From the NCBI GenBank assembly GCA_019637435.1, contig JAHBVO010000001.1, positions 1,302,001 through 1,366,000 of the forward strand: a DNA stretch of 64,000 nt, in the 5' to 3' direction. Of this stretch, positions 18,374-27,341 are shown one piece after another; the first letter of the stretch is position 1; every line of letters begins with the position of its first letter. The stretch is from Candidatus Obscuribacterales bacterium (GTDB lineage: Bacteria; Cyanobacteriota; Vampirovibrionia; Obscuribacterales; Obscuribacteraceae). The notes under the pieces are model-generated. The model was not told where the DNA came from. It saw only the letters and a list, made by a program, of their open reading frames with translations, and did not search any database. The position numbers and the translations under genes were made by a program.

Positions 18374-20020
18374 ATGCGCTGTCCAGGTTGTGATCTCTAC
18401 CATCCATCGCAATACGATTCTTGTATCAATTGCGGGATGAGCCTAAACGGCACGACTGATGTAGCAGTCGAAGAGGCGGATGTAGTCGATCGTCATTCCG
18501 ACGACGGCGACACCGCCTCTTCTTATGCCCATTCTTCACCTGAATCCAATGGCGACTCTGGTCCTGAGCACCACAAAAGACGATCATCTCACTTGAAACA
18601 TAAGAGCAAAGCCGGCATTCCAACAGCTGCTGGAATCGTGACGGCCATTTTTATCCTTCTAATATTTGCGGGCGCGACCTTCTTCTTTCTCACGCGCACT
18701 CCGGACGACCAGCGCCTTCTAACTAAGGGTCGAGAAGAACTTGGTCGCAACCAATATGCTTTTGCTGTCGAAACACTCAACAAGGCCGCCACCAAGAGTC
18801 CCAACGATCCTCGCGTCTACTTGCTTCTTGCAAGAGCCTATGTCGGAATTTCCGATGTGGACAAAGCGTGGCAAGCAATCAGTCATGCGCAACAACTAGG
18901 TAAAGGCGTAGTCGCAGAGCCTGACCTGGCCTCGGACCTGGCTAACTATTACATGAAGAGACAGCAGTACGACAAAGCGATAGATCTGCTGAGACCTCTT
19001 GCAAAGGAAAACATTGGCGATAAAAAATCGGAACTCGCCGATCTTGATGCCGCATATGGTGACACACTGCTCGGTAAGGGCGACCTCGAAGGCGCTCTCA
19101 GATGCTGGGAAGAAGTGAAAACATTGCAAACCGGAAGTCGCCTCGGAGAAGCCGAAGCTCGACTTACCACCATCTATGAGAAGCTCGCCTTTAAACTTTC
19201 CGGTGAGAAGAAAGACGAAGCTGCGATTGGCTATTTAAGTAAGTTGACGAGCATTGCCAAAAATCCGAAGCACTATTTGACTATGGCCGATATCTACGAG
19301 CGAAACAAAAAGCTCGACCTGGCTATCGAGCAATTGCGAAAAGCCAATGAACTCAGTCCGTCAGCCGATTTGCAGAAGCGCCTCTCAAGCTTGCTGGCCA
19401 AACGCGGTAAGGAATTGATGGACGAGGGGAACAGCGATACCGGTTACGCCTACATGCAGCAAGCACGCAGCATGGATTCATCCAATTCAGTACCCGATGT
19501 CACCTTACGCGGTGTCAATGTCACCATGGATTCAGGCCGGATGCCGAAAATTTCCGGAGAGGTCTGGAATCCCAGCGACAGCGAAATCGGAAAACTTACC
19601 ATGCGCGCTGAACTTTATGACACGAAGAACGACCGCAGCCTTTGGCAGAAAGAGACTCGCATTGTCGATGAATACGACAGGCGCTTAGGATCTCGTGACT
19701 CTAGAAACTTCAGTTTTACCTCCGGAGCCGCTGGTCGATACGATGGAACGATGGAGTTTCGCATGTATATCGACGGCAGTTTATACAAATCGTATACGCT
19801 GGAGAAACGTGGCGGCGGCGATGATACCGAAACCGCATCAACTCCTCCTCCGGCGAAAGAGCCTGTTAAAGCGAAGGAGCCTGCTGTAGCACCGCCTATA
19901 GTGTCAGGAGATTCTGCCCCTGCTCCCGGAGTGGCACCATCCACGCCCACCACTGCTCCGACGACGACTCCAGGGGGAGTGTCGCCCGAAGAGAAGACTC
20001 TTCAGAATCTTGGCTTTTAA
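18374..20020 (+). CDS. Zinc-ribbon, membrane-anchored TPR protein with FxLYD-like domain
   Basis: 548 residues in four parts. An N-terminal zinc ribbon (C3/C6, C17/C20) is followed by an acidic/His linker, one membrane helix (about 86-107), a long TPR array (about 112-365; for example DPRVYLLLARAYVGISDVDKAW), a beta-sandwich of FxLYD type (about 372-475, GEVWNPSDSEIGKLTMRAEL) and a Pro/Thr tail. The topology puts the ribbon in the cytosol and the TPR/FxLYD part outside. It resembles zinc-ribbon membrane proteins of cyanobacteria with no assigned function. An envelope scaffold is inferred. Confidence 0.75.
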   Translation: MRCPGCDLYHPSQYDSCINCGMSLNGTTDVAVEEADVVDRHSDDGDTASSYAHSSPESNGDSGPEHHKRRSSHLKHKSKAGIPTAAGIVTAIFILLIFAGATFFFLTRTPDDQRLLTKGREELGRNQYAFAVETLNKAATKSPNDPRVYLLLARAYVGISDVDKAWQAISHAQQLGKGVVAEPDLASDLANYYMKRQQYDKAIDLLRPLAKENIGDKKSELADLDAAYGDTLLGKGDLEGALRCWEEVKTLQTGSRLGEAEARLTTIYEKLAFKLSGEKKDEAAIGYLSKLTSIAKNPKHYLTMADIYERNKKLDLAIEQLRKANELSPSADLQKRLSSLLAKRGKELMDEGNSDTGYAYMQQARSMDSSNSVPDVTLRGVNVTMDSGRMPKISGEVWNPSDSEIGKLTMRAELYDTKNDRSLWQKETRIVDEYDRRLGSRDSRNFSFTSGAAGRYDGTMEFRMYIDGSLYKSYTLEKRGGGDDTETASTPPPAKEPVKAKEPAVAPPIVSGDSAPAPGVAPSTPTTAPTTTPGGVSPEEKTLQNLGF

Positions 20021-20064
20021 GACCTGGAGCTGAGAGTTGAATCAGCCGCTATAAGGAAGAGACG

Positions 20065-22071
20065 TTAGAAACCTTTTTCGAGTTCAGGAAACAGGTGCAT
20101 GGCTTCTCTGATTACTGCTTTGCGGTCCTCTAAGGTGAATTGTTTTAGCGTACTGTCTTTGTAAGTCTCCGCGTTCAAATATCCCTCGGGTGACAATATA
20201 CCCTCATGATCGTCGAGCAGAACGACATAGCCCTGAGTGTGTCTAAACATGCTCTGAAGCGTGTGTTTTGCATCAGAGTCGTCGTTAATGCGAGGGCAGC
20301 CTCGCAAATCCATGTACCAGAGTTCCGGAAGCTTCAGTACTTTGCTGTCCAGCGATTTGATTGAAAAGGCGTTACTGGAAAGGTCTAACATCGAAATGTT
20401 TCTCGAAAAGTCTGGCATGTTGTTATCTGTAATTCTTAGTTCAGCAAGTCCCAGAAAGAGCAAGCGAGGCAAGACGCTCAGTCTCTTTATTTGATCCGGA
20501 CTTACTCTCGTCCCATCAATTCGAAGCGCATATAGATCTTTGAGTTTCAAAATTTCGTCGATTGAATCGTTAGTAATGTTCGGGGAATTGGCCACATACA
20601 GTACATTCAACTTTTGTAGAGCCGGGCAGAGAATCTTCAGGTCTTTGTCGCTCACGTTCGTGTGGCGCAAAGATAGAACGCGAAGGTTCTTCAGTCGGCG
20701 AAGTTCTTGATAGCCATTCGAATCGATGTTTGGGCAATCTTCGATCAGGATTGATTGCAGCTTCGGCATGGTGTCGCATATGGTGCGCAATCCGGCATTG
20801 GTAATTTTTGTCTCTCTGATATCCAGAAGCTTCAGTGGCAATTTTGAAATCATCGGTAGCTGACTATCGGCGATGTTGGTCTTCGCCAGGGTTAAACGGT
20901 CGACTCCGAGCTTTCCGAGGGCTTTTAGTTGATCGTCGGAAACAGTATCCGTTCTCAGAAAATGCCATATCCATTTTCCAACTGGTCTTTTGCCGATCTG
21001 ATGAATTCTTAGAAAAGTGTCTGAATTGGTGTCAACGACTGGCTCGTCGGCGTTCGAAAAGATGTTGGCTATCTGAAGGGACGTAATAGTTACGGCAGCT
21101 AGCACCGCAAGCAGTATCATCGGAAACAGTAATTTGGAGCGTTTGCTTTCTGCGGTAAAGCCTGATGGTGGAGTTTCAGTCTCAGATGTTTCAAACAGGG
21201 AATCGTTATTCGCTGGTCTGATTGCATTCAAGGCGTTGCTAAACTCGCTCATCGTTTGAAACCGCTCACCTGGATCTTTTTTCAAGGCTTTCGCAATTAT
21301 GTCTTCCAGGTCCTGGGAGTATTCACGAGAGCCGTTTCCCTCCTCCAATGTGGGCGCTTCTTCATGGATCTGAGCCTGTAGTGTTTCCATCATGGTTGCG
21401 CCGCGGAATGGATTTCTTCCGGTGAGGATTTTGTACATCAAACATCCGAGTGAATAGATATCACTGCGAACGTCGACAGTCTCGCCGTTCGCCTGCTCAG
21501 GCGAGATAAAGCTAGGTGTGCCGACTATAACTCCCGCACTTGTGAGGCTGGTATCTTCGTCGCTCAATTTAGCAATACCGAAATCTATGATCTTTATTTC
21601 GACCGGGTTCGTTCTTTGAACAATCACATTTGCCGGTTTCAAATCTCGGTGCAGGATGTTGTGCTCGTGAGCATAGTTTAGCGCGCTGCAAATTTGCTCA
21701 CAGACGGCGATCGCTTGATCGAGTTCGAGCGGTCCGTTCTGTTTTACAAATTCGTCGAGAGAAACTCCGTCGACAAATTCCATCGCTAGGACTGGAATGT
21801 TCTTTTCGTCGAGAATGAAGTCGAAGGCGTCGATTATATTGGGATGCTTAAGAAGGCAGATGGCGCGCGCTTCTCGCTGTAATCGAACTAACTGCTCCTT
21901 TGATCTGGTATCAGACCGCAACAACTTAACGGCAACGAATCGTTTAAGAACCTCGTCGCGCGCTTTGTAGACTGTACTGGTCCCGCCTGAGCCCAAGCGG
22001 TTCAAAACCTGGTAACGGCCCGCCAGAGTAATCCCTTCAAAAGGGTTATGATCTTCCAATGGGCCTGCCAA
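20065..22071 (-). CDS. PknB-type Ser/Thr protein kinase with leucine-rich repeats
   Basis: 668 residues. Kinase domain about 18-285, all catalytic motifs present: Gly-loop LGSGGTSTVYK (27-36), K49, HRDLKPAN (141-148), DFG (163-165), and the GTPSFISPEQ activation segment. A membrane helix follows at about 313-335, then an extracytoplasmic leucine-rich-repeat domain (about 365-600) of the LxxLxxLxLxxTxVSDxDL style. A receptor-like kinase: the LRR may bind a ligand and the kinase faces the cytosol. Its start overlaps the end of the HNH-TPR gene by 26 bases, indicating coupled expression. Confidence 0.92.
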   Translation of the reverse strand: MAGPLEDHNPFEGITLAGRYQVLNRLGSGGTSTVYKARDEVLKRFVAVKLLRSDTRSKEQLVRLQREARAICLLKHPNIIDAFDFILDEKNIPVLAMEFVDGVSLDEFVKQNGPLELDQAIAVCEQICSALNYAHEHNILHRDLKPANVIVQRTNPVEIKIIDFGIAKLSDEDTSLTSAGVIVGTPSFISPEQANGETVDVRSDIYSLGCLMYKILTGRNPFRGATMMETLQAQIHEEAPTLEEGNGSREYSQDLEDIIAKALKKDPGERFQTMSEFSNALNAIRPANNDSLFETSETETPPSGFTAESKRSKLLFPMILLAVLAAVTITSLQIANIFSNADEPVVDTNSDTFLRIHQIGKRPVGKWIWHFLRTDTVSDDQLKALGKLGVDRLTLAKTNIADSQLPMISKLPLKLLDIRETKITNAGLRTICDTMPKLQSILIEDCPNIDSNGYQELRRLKNLRVLSLRHTNVSDKDLKILCPALQKLNVLYVANSPNITNDSIDEILKLKDLYALRIDGTRVSPDQIKRLSVLPRLLFLGLAELRITDNNMPDFSRNISMLDLSSNAFSIKSLDSKVLKLPELWYMDLRGCPRINDDSDAKHTLQSMFRHTQGYVVLLDDHEGILSPEGYLNAETYKDSTLKQFTLEDRKAVIREAMHLFPELEKGF

Positions 22072-24025
22072 AATTACTCTCCCGGAATAGTTTCCCCTTG
22101 TAAATTATTTGTTCGTCTGAATTTTCTAAGCGTTCATGAAGTGACAAGAGGTCGTTCCAGAGTCGCCTCCTCAGTGTTCGGTTCCAACAACCCCGTCGTT
22201 CAGTTAGGTGTTCCTCTGCCATTGAAAAGAATCGCATGGATTTTCTCATGTCGGCTCGTTCCATATACGATTCACCAAGCACTAAGAGTCGTCTTGGAAT
22301 AATGTGAGACATTCCTCGCCTCTCAAAAAACCTTATCGATGATTCGATCAGTCGTACGTTTCTTTCGTTATTTTCGCCGAGTGCTATTTGAACTTCCGCT
22401 TGGAGAGTCTGGCAGTGGAGTTTAACCAAGTCTGCATTTTTACCCATCAATTCAAATTTTAAATTTGCTTCGTCAGAAGCGATTTTTGACCAGCTATCAG
22501 CTTCTAATAACCTTTTCTCGTCGAGCAAAAACTGTGTCACCTCAGCGGCAGGTTCGGCATTCGACGTAAACTCGATCTCCGTTTTAGTTAACAGCCTCAT
22601 TGCTCTTTCGTAAACAACCGTTGCCTTCTCAACTTCGTCCGCCTCGACATAGGTTCTTCCGGCGCTGAGCAGCGCTGCTACCAAAAACGTCGGAGCAGTT
22701 TCAGGTGTGTTAGCGACAAGGTACTGATTGATCCGGATGGCGTTTTCGAAGTCTTCTAAATGCGCTAGACATCTAGCCTTTTTGCTGAGCGCATCGAACA
22801 CCCAATATGAATGTGTCGGAAGGTTTAAGACGATGCTGTAGAGCTTATCAAAGATATATACGCCGAACTTGCAGTATCCTCGGAAACAAGCGGTATCAGC
22901 TAGATAATCAAGTAGTGAAGTTAGCTGAGCTGTCTGTCCACTCAGAACGCTAAACCTGATAAATTTTTGCAGTTCGACGTCTGCCTTGTTAAGGTTTCCG
23001 GTGGCGACGTACGCGTTTAGGAGACCGAGTTCACATGCTCGAACGGCTTCTTCTTTGTTTAGGTCCGTCCATATTTTTCTCGCGAGTTCGAAATATCCGA
23101 CGGCTTCAGCGAATGCATCCATGCCCATATAGCAGGTTGCCAATCCCTGACAGAGATGACCATTAGGCTCGGACTTTACACCAAAAATGGTTTCGAAATA
23201 CCTAATCAGCGGTTTATATAACTTCAGAGCCTTCGAGTAATTCTTCCTCCTTAGCCAGGTCTCCGCGATTTTTTGGTCAATAAGTAGTAATTCCCGCTGT
23301 AATTGTTCGTCACCTAAGCGTTCGCTCACTTCCTCCCGAGCTTTAACGAAGAAACTTTCGGCTGTCGAAAAGTGAGCAGATTCAAAAGCGTTACGTGCCG
23401 AGTTAAAATACGAGTCGTACAAAATAACGCTATGTCCTTCTGGATTATCAGGTTTTACCTTCGCGTTCGACTTGTCTTTTTTGACGATCCTCAGCTCCAA
23501 AGGCGGTCGCGAACTACTTGAACCGTTTTGGAATTCCTTGACCACTAAAGTAAAAGTATCGTACACATCGTCGAGCTTGATTTCACCGTTCCGAAGAGCG
23601 TCTCGAAGACTGGTCTTCAGCTTACTGAGTGAAGTTAGCTTCTTAAAATTTTTGATGTTTTCTCGAATCTTGTCTGCTCTAATCGAGGCTTTTTGCAGAG
23701 TGAGAACGAGTGTCTCGGCGCGTCTGTGGGGCAAATGGTCTGATTTAAGCTTGTTGCAGTACTCGCAAGATGCAACCAGATTTTCGAATGAGCGTACGTC
23801 AAAGTTTTCCGGCAGACCGAAATTTGCGATTGCCTGTCGGAGCTTATCTTTAGATGATTTTTCTGGCACCAAGTGGTCGATGCGAAGGTCATCAATGTCA
23901 GGAATTAAGGAGTTACAGAAAATGCAAGTCTGGTTGTAGGCGATCCAAAGGGAATAACGTACGCGAGGTGAAAAATTTTGTACCGACACGTTATCTCCTC
24001 TGCAAGTCGCGCAATGAGGCATCAT
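22046..24025 (-). CDS. HNH nuclease domain fused to TPR array
   Basis: 659 residues. The N-terminus (about 5-97) is an HNH endonuclease module: C34xxC37, D50-H51 (LRIDHLVPE), N82, then C87xxC90 with NKLKSDH, all intact; an extra C5xxC8 lies ahead. The remaining 480 or so residues are TPR-like helices (ARNAFESAHFSTAESFFVKA, SKALKLYKPLIRYFETIFG, NLNKADVELQKFIRFS). A DNA nuclease joined to a protein-binding array and overlapping a kinase-LRR gene is an unusual set. Restriction, DNA repair or signalling-controlled nuclease activity are all possible; none is shown. Confidence 0.8.
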   Translation of the reverse strand: MMPHCATCRGDNVSVQNFSPRVRYSLWIAYNQTCIFCNSLIPDIDDLRIDHLVPEKSSKDKLRQAIANFGLPENFDVRSFENLVASCEYCNKLKSDHLPHRRAETLVLTLQKASIRADKIRENIKNFKKLTSLSKLKTSLRDALRNGEIKLDDVYDTFTLVVKEFQNGSSSSRPPLELRIVKKDKSNAKVKPDNPEGHSVILYDSYFNSARNAFESAHFSTAESFFVKAREEVSERLGDEQLQRELLLIDQKIAETWLRRKNYSKALKLYKPLIRYFETIFGVKSEPNGHLCQGLATCYMGMDAFAEAVGYFELARKIWTDLNKEEAVRACELGLLNAYVATGNLNKADVELQKFIRFSVLSGQTAQLTSLLDYLADTACFRGYCKFGVYIFDKLYSIVLNLPTHSYWVFDALSKKARCLAHLEDFENAIRINQYLVANTPETAPTFLVAALLSAGRTYVEADEVEKATVVYERAMRLLTKTEIEFTSNAEPAAEVTQFLLDEKRLLEADSWSKIASDEANLKFELMGKNADLVKLHCQTLQAEVQIALGENNERNVRLIESSIRFFERRGMSHIIPRRLLVLGESYMERADMRKSMRFFSMAEEHLTERRGCWNRTLRRRLWNDLLSLHERLENSDEQIIYKGKLFRESNFGRPIGRS

Positions 24026-24070
24026 ATTCAGTACTACGTATTAGGAATACTTAAATCCATAGAGACAATT

Positions 24071-24745
24071 TTATCCGTTGTAGACCCGGTCTCCGCCATC
24101 CTGGCTTGCAACATCAAGAAACTCGAGTGCTTTAAACATGAGGTCGTTTTCGTCTCGAGCGTGGGTCGGAAACGAGACTACGCCTACACTCGCGGTGACG
24201 CGGAGGTGTTTCAATTCTTCGTTGATCGGTTGGGTTTTCAATCTTTCTCGTATGCGCTCACCGACCACAACCGCGCGCGACGAGTATGTTTCCGGGAAGA
24301 TTATCGCTAGGCGGTTCTCCTTGCAACGACCAGGAACATCAACGTCTCGAATGGCTTTCTGAATGATGCCCGTCGCTGATTTCAGCATGTCCTCTACGAT
24401 CATCGAACCGTACTGACGTCCATACTTTTCCAGTCCGTCGATTTCCATGATTAAAAGCGACACTGGGCGTTTATACCGTTTTGCGCGCTTGAGTTCATAC
24501 TCGAGCTTGCGCATAAAAGCTTTGTGGTTGTAAATGCCCGTGGCTTTGTCGAGCAGGGTGACCTTTTCATAGTGATCGAGCTTATCTTCGCTTACGAACT
24601 GACGCGAACGGTCTAGACTGCGCTGCTGGACTTCTTCTTTAAACTTCTGGCGGTCTTCTTTTGTCTTCTTCATTAGCTGCGTGAACTTGGTCTCTCTGGC
24701 ATAAGACCAGCCTTCGCGCGCGTCGTTTTCGTTTCTATCCATCAT
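24071..24745 (-). CDS. GGDEF-fold protein with degenerate active site
   Basis: 224 residues. A charged N-terminal coiled coil (about 20-60) leads into a GGDEF fold (LDKATGIYNHKAFMRKLEYE, then LKRAKRYKRPVSLLIMEIDG, and VTASVGVVSFP). The catalytic GGDEF loop reads KENRL (142-146), lacking the Gly-Gly and Asp/Glu needed to make c-di-GMP. It is probably a non-catalytic GTP or c-di-GMP binding or structural protein. AAGG lies just before the ATG. It sits downstream of a structured intergenic stretch and 45 bases upstream of the HNH gene, so all three genes may form one operon. Confidence 0.85.
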   Translation of the reverse strand: MMDRNENDAREGWSYARETKFTQLMKKTKEDRQKFKEEVQQRSLDRSRQFVSEDKLDHYEKVTLLDKATGIYNHKAFMRKLEYELKRAKRYKRPVSLLIMEIDGLEKYGRQYGSMIVEDMLKSATGIIQKAIRDVDVPGRCKENRLAIIFPETYSSRAVVVGERIRERLKTQPINEELKHLRVTASVGVVSFPTHARDENDLMFKALEFLDVASQDGGDRVYNG

Positions 24746-24780
24746 CGTATCCTTCGATTTCTAGCAGCTAACGCCTAGTA

Positions 24781-24986
24781 AACTTGTGTGGGTCCAGGTC
24801 ACACAGCCCTGCCGAAAGTCTTAAGAGGGCAGGCCTCTCTTATATAGGAGATATACCCCGGAAATTCGGGATAATTTCGTCCGGGGAGAAATTCATTAAA
24901 ACGAAAGCCTGTCTGGGCTTCCCAGCTTATCCTTCGTTTTCAAACCGCCTCAAGTTTAGCAAGAAGCGCCGCTCCGTGGCGCTTCT
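24781..24986. ncRNA. Candidate structured RNA in intergenic region
   Basis: A 200-base gene-free stretch packed with nested helices. AACTTG (24781-24786) pairs with CAAGTT (24951-24956) as a closing stem. Inside are CCTGCC/GGCAGG, CCCCGGA/TCCGGGG (with an inner AATT/AATT extension), and AAAACGAA/TTCGTTTT (24898-24905 with 24933-24940) enclosing CTGGG/CCCAG. Next to it is AGAAGCGCC/GGCGCTTCT around 24963-24986. No match to a known riboswitch or to tmRNA, RNase P, 6S or SRP RNA was recognised. The strand is uncertain: it could lead the GGDEF gene or the Mpo1-like gene, or be independent. Confidence 0.45.
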
Positions 24987-25036
24987 CTGCCGATAAAATT
25001 GGACAATGGCGAAAAAGCCTGTAAAGATAGAATATT

Positions 25037-25387
25037 ATGCGCCCTCCAAACTTAGACGAGCATCTTGCATACTACCGGAGCCAGCATCGTACGATGGGGT
25101 GCAAAGTGACGCACCTGTTTGGTGTCCCCATGATAGCGCTATCCCTCGTCATGCTGCTTTTCGATCGCAAGAAAGCGGTCATGCTATTCTCGCTAGGCTG
25201 GCTTCTGCAGTTTCTCGGTCATTATCTGTTTGAGCATAACAAACCGATACTGCTCACACGCGGTCGCAGTCCGTACACGCTGCTCTCGGCGCTCGTTTTC
25301 GTCGGCGAAGAATGGGTGGACACTGTGAAGTCAATTCGCTCTGATATTGCAGAAAGCAATAACGGCCACGGTTTGCATCATTTGTAA
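25037..25387 (+). CDS. Mpo1-like (DUF962) membrane protein
   Basis: 116 residues of the Mpo1/YGL010w family, iron-dependent dioxygenases that in yeast remove one carbon from 2-hydroxy fatty acids. Visible features are HLAYYRSQHRTMGCKVTHLFGVP with its His residues, two hydrophobic helices (ALSLVMLLF and MLFSLGWLLQFLGHYLFEH), and the second His cluster GHYLFEHNKP. The 3' end overlaps the convergent TPR-lipase gene by 10 bases. The activity in bacteria is largely untested; the assignment is by sequence pattern. Confidence 0.85.
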   Translation: MRPPNLDEHLAYYRSQHRTMGCKVTHLFGVPMIALSLVMLLFDRKKAVMLFSLGWLLQFLGHYLFEHNKPILLTRGRSPYTLLSALVFVGEEWVDTVKSIRSDIAESNNGHGLHHL

Positions 25388-27204
25388 CCGTAACTGGTTG
25401 TCGTGTTCGCAGGCGTTTGCTGGCAGCGTTTCTTCATCCACGAATCGATCGAATCAATCACAGCTACGTCCGGTTGCGCGTTTTCAAACATGAGATGCTC
25501 GCTGAGACCGAGCACCATAATCGATTTGTCTTCGCAATTTACTGCTTCGAACAGCTCGAAAGTGCCTCTGGGCTTGACGAGACGGTCCTTCAGCCCTTGC
25601 AGCATGAGAACAGGAACATCTTTTATCTGTTCCGCGCGCCTTTTGGTCGTCCGCATGAAAACCGAGAATTTGATTAGTTCTACTGGCGAAAGATCGAGTT
25701 TCGCTTTAGGATCATGCGCCCATTTTACCCTTGCTTCTTCATTGGAAGTAGCTCTCTCAGCGACATAATCACCGACGTCGAATGGTCGTTTGGGATCGAT
25801 GATAAAGTGCATCGCTGTCTGCAGCGACATTCTCTTTTCTTGAAACCGCTCTGCAGAGGGCACTGATGAGATCACTCCATTGATTTCATTTCCAAGTTTG
25901 GCGGCAGCGCGCACGGCAATTGCTCCGCCCATCGACTCTCCGAGGATGAAGACGGGAATGCCTGGATTTTTGTTTTTGACAATTTTGACCAGGTTTTCAA
26001 TGTCCTCGAGGCACTGCTCATAGTCGAGTTCCTCTTCTCCTCGTGTTTGAATCCATGCGCCAAAACCGCGAACATCCAGCGCGCCTACCAAATATCCTCG
26101 CGCAGTCAGCATTTTAGCCGTGTGCATAAAGGCTCGGTTTTCTAATCCTAAACCGTGAATGCATATGACAGCAGCTATTGGCTTGGTTTTCGGATGCCAC
26201 GAGATTACCGGCAGTGTTTTAATCCTGAAATCGTTGCCTGCCCAGGCTATTTCAGCTGGAGATTTCGGATTGAGCGCTTGAACGTACGAAACCCTGAAGA
26301 TTTCTGCAAGTTGCTCGTATTCCGGAATTTCCCCGACTGATTCGAGGGTGGCTCTGATCATCATTATCTGGGAGAGCAAATTGTAAGCGTTTTTCTGCGC
26401 CTCTTCGAGCTCTTTCGGTTTTGTACCCCAGCGCTTGAGAATTTCCGACAGCTGCAACATTGCCCATGAATAGTTGAGAACTGCAGGAATTCCGCCTTCT
26501 GAGATCTGTGCTTTTGTGGAGTCAATGAGAGTGCGGCAATGTTTTTCTGCCGAATTGTACTCCTTCATGTACATCTCACATCCGACTACCGATTCGATGA
26601 TTTCGCTGATGAGAACCGGCGGTACGTTGCTCTGTTTTTGAGAGAGAAACAGCGCAGTGTTATATGCGGCCAGCGCAGACTTCAGATCGTGATTCTTGTA
26701 ATGGCAGTCGCCGATTCGTTTTGTGATGAGAAGCTGGGTCCGCAGATCTTGCGTACCGTACTTCTCGTACAGGCTCAGCGTCTCGTTCAAATACTTGATT
26801 GCATTGCTGTATTTCTCGTTATGAGCCTCATACGCACCAAGAAAGTAAGTGACATCCGGATCAATTTTGCCTGCTTTCTTCTGCTCAGTGTATGCTTTCT
26901 GAAGCAGGTCTCTTGCTTCATCGCTTTTCTTGTTTAAAATCAGATTCAACGCCTGCCCTGTGACGGACGATGAGTCAAATGGAATCGGAAGCGATGTTGT
27001 TTCCTTGTTCTTTATATTCGGGATGAAATTATCTCGTCTATTTGTATGATTCGATTCCGGCGATGAATCGCTTCTGAGCGGCTCTGCTGCTGCCGGTGCG
27101 GACTGCATGGCGGGCTGTTCTTCAGCAGTTGCCTGAGCTAAAGCAGTCGTTTGTGATGCCAACGTGAGAGCCGCCAGGATAGCAGCGCACGATTTCTTGT
27201 TCAC
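25378..27204 (-). CDS. Secreted TPR plus alpha/beta-hydrolase (monoacylglycerol lipase-like)
   Basis: 608 residues. A signal peptide (about 1-25) is followed by TPR-like repeats (about 95-260; DPDVTYFLGAYEAHNEKYSN) and an alpha/beta-hydrolase of the Hydrolase_4/lysophospholipase type (about 335-595). The catalytic triad is visible: Ser 424 in GESMGG, Asp 540 in LKDRLV, His 570 in SEHLMFE; ICIHGLGLENRAF carries the oxyanion loop. It probably acts on lipid or ester substrates in the periplasm or outside. Fusion to TPR repeats is uncommon for this enzyme family. Confidence 0.88.
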   Translation of the reverse strand: MNKKSCAAILAALTLASQTTALAQATAEEQPAMQSAPAAAEPLRSDSSPESNHTNRRDNFIPNIKNKETTSLPIPFDSSSVTGQALNLILNKKSDEARDLLQKAYTEQKKAGKIDPDVTYFLGAYEAHNEKYSNAIKYLNETLSLYEKYGTQDLRTQLLITKRIGDCHYKNHDLKSALAAYNTALFLSQKQSNVPPVLISEIIESVVGCEMYMKEYNSAEKHCRTLIDSTKAQISEGGIPAVLNYSWAMLQLSEILKRWGTKPKELEEAQKNAYNLLSQIMMIRATLESVGEIPEYEQLAEIFRVSYVQALNPKSPAEIAWAGNDFRIKTLPVISWHPKTKPIAAVICIHGLGLENRAFMHTAKMLTARGYLVGALDVRGFGAWIQTRGEEELDYEQCLEDIENLVKIVKNKNPGIPVFILGESMGGAIAVRAAAKLGNEINGVISSVPSAERFQEKRMSLQTAMHFIIDPKRPFDVGDYVAERATSNEEARVKWAHDPKAKLDLSPVELIKFSVFMRTTKRRAEQIKDVPVLMLQGLKDRLVKPRGTFELFEAVNCEDKSIMVLGLSEHLMFENAQPDVAVIDSIDSWMKKRCQQTPANTTTSYGYK

Positions 27205-27341
27205 TCTAAAACTCCCCGATTCGCTTTGAACGGCAGTTTATCAGGTGTTGCGAGTTGTTGTAATTGCTAAATGTTCATGCGAAAGAACGGCGAATCACTG
27301 TACTTGCAGTTTGCAGGCGATTGCGACAAGAGTATTAGGGA

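Noticed and set aside
24961..24990. Hairpin AGAAGCGCC/GGCGCTTCT as a transcription terminator
   Set aside because: No T-run follows on either strand, so it is kept as part of the structured RNA candidate.
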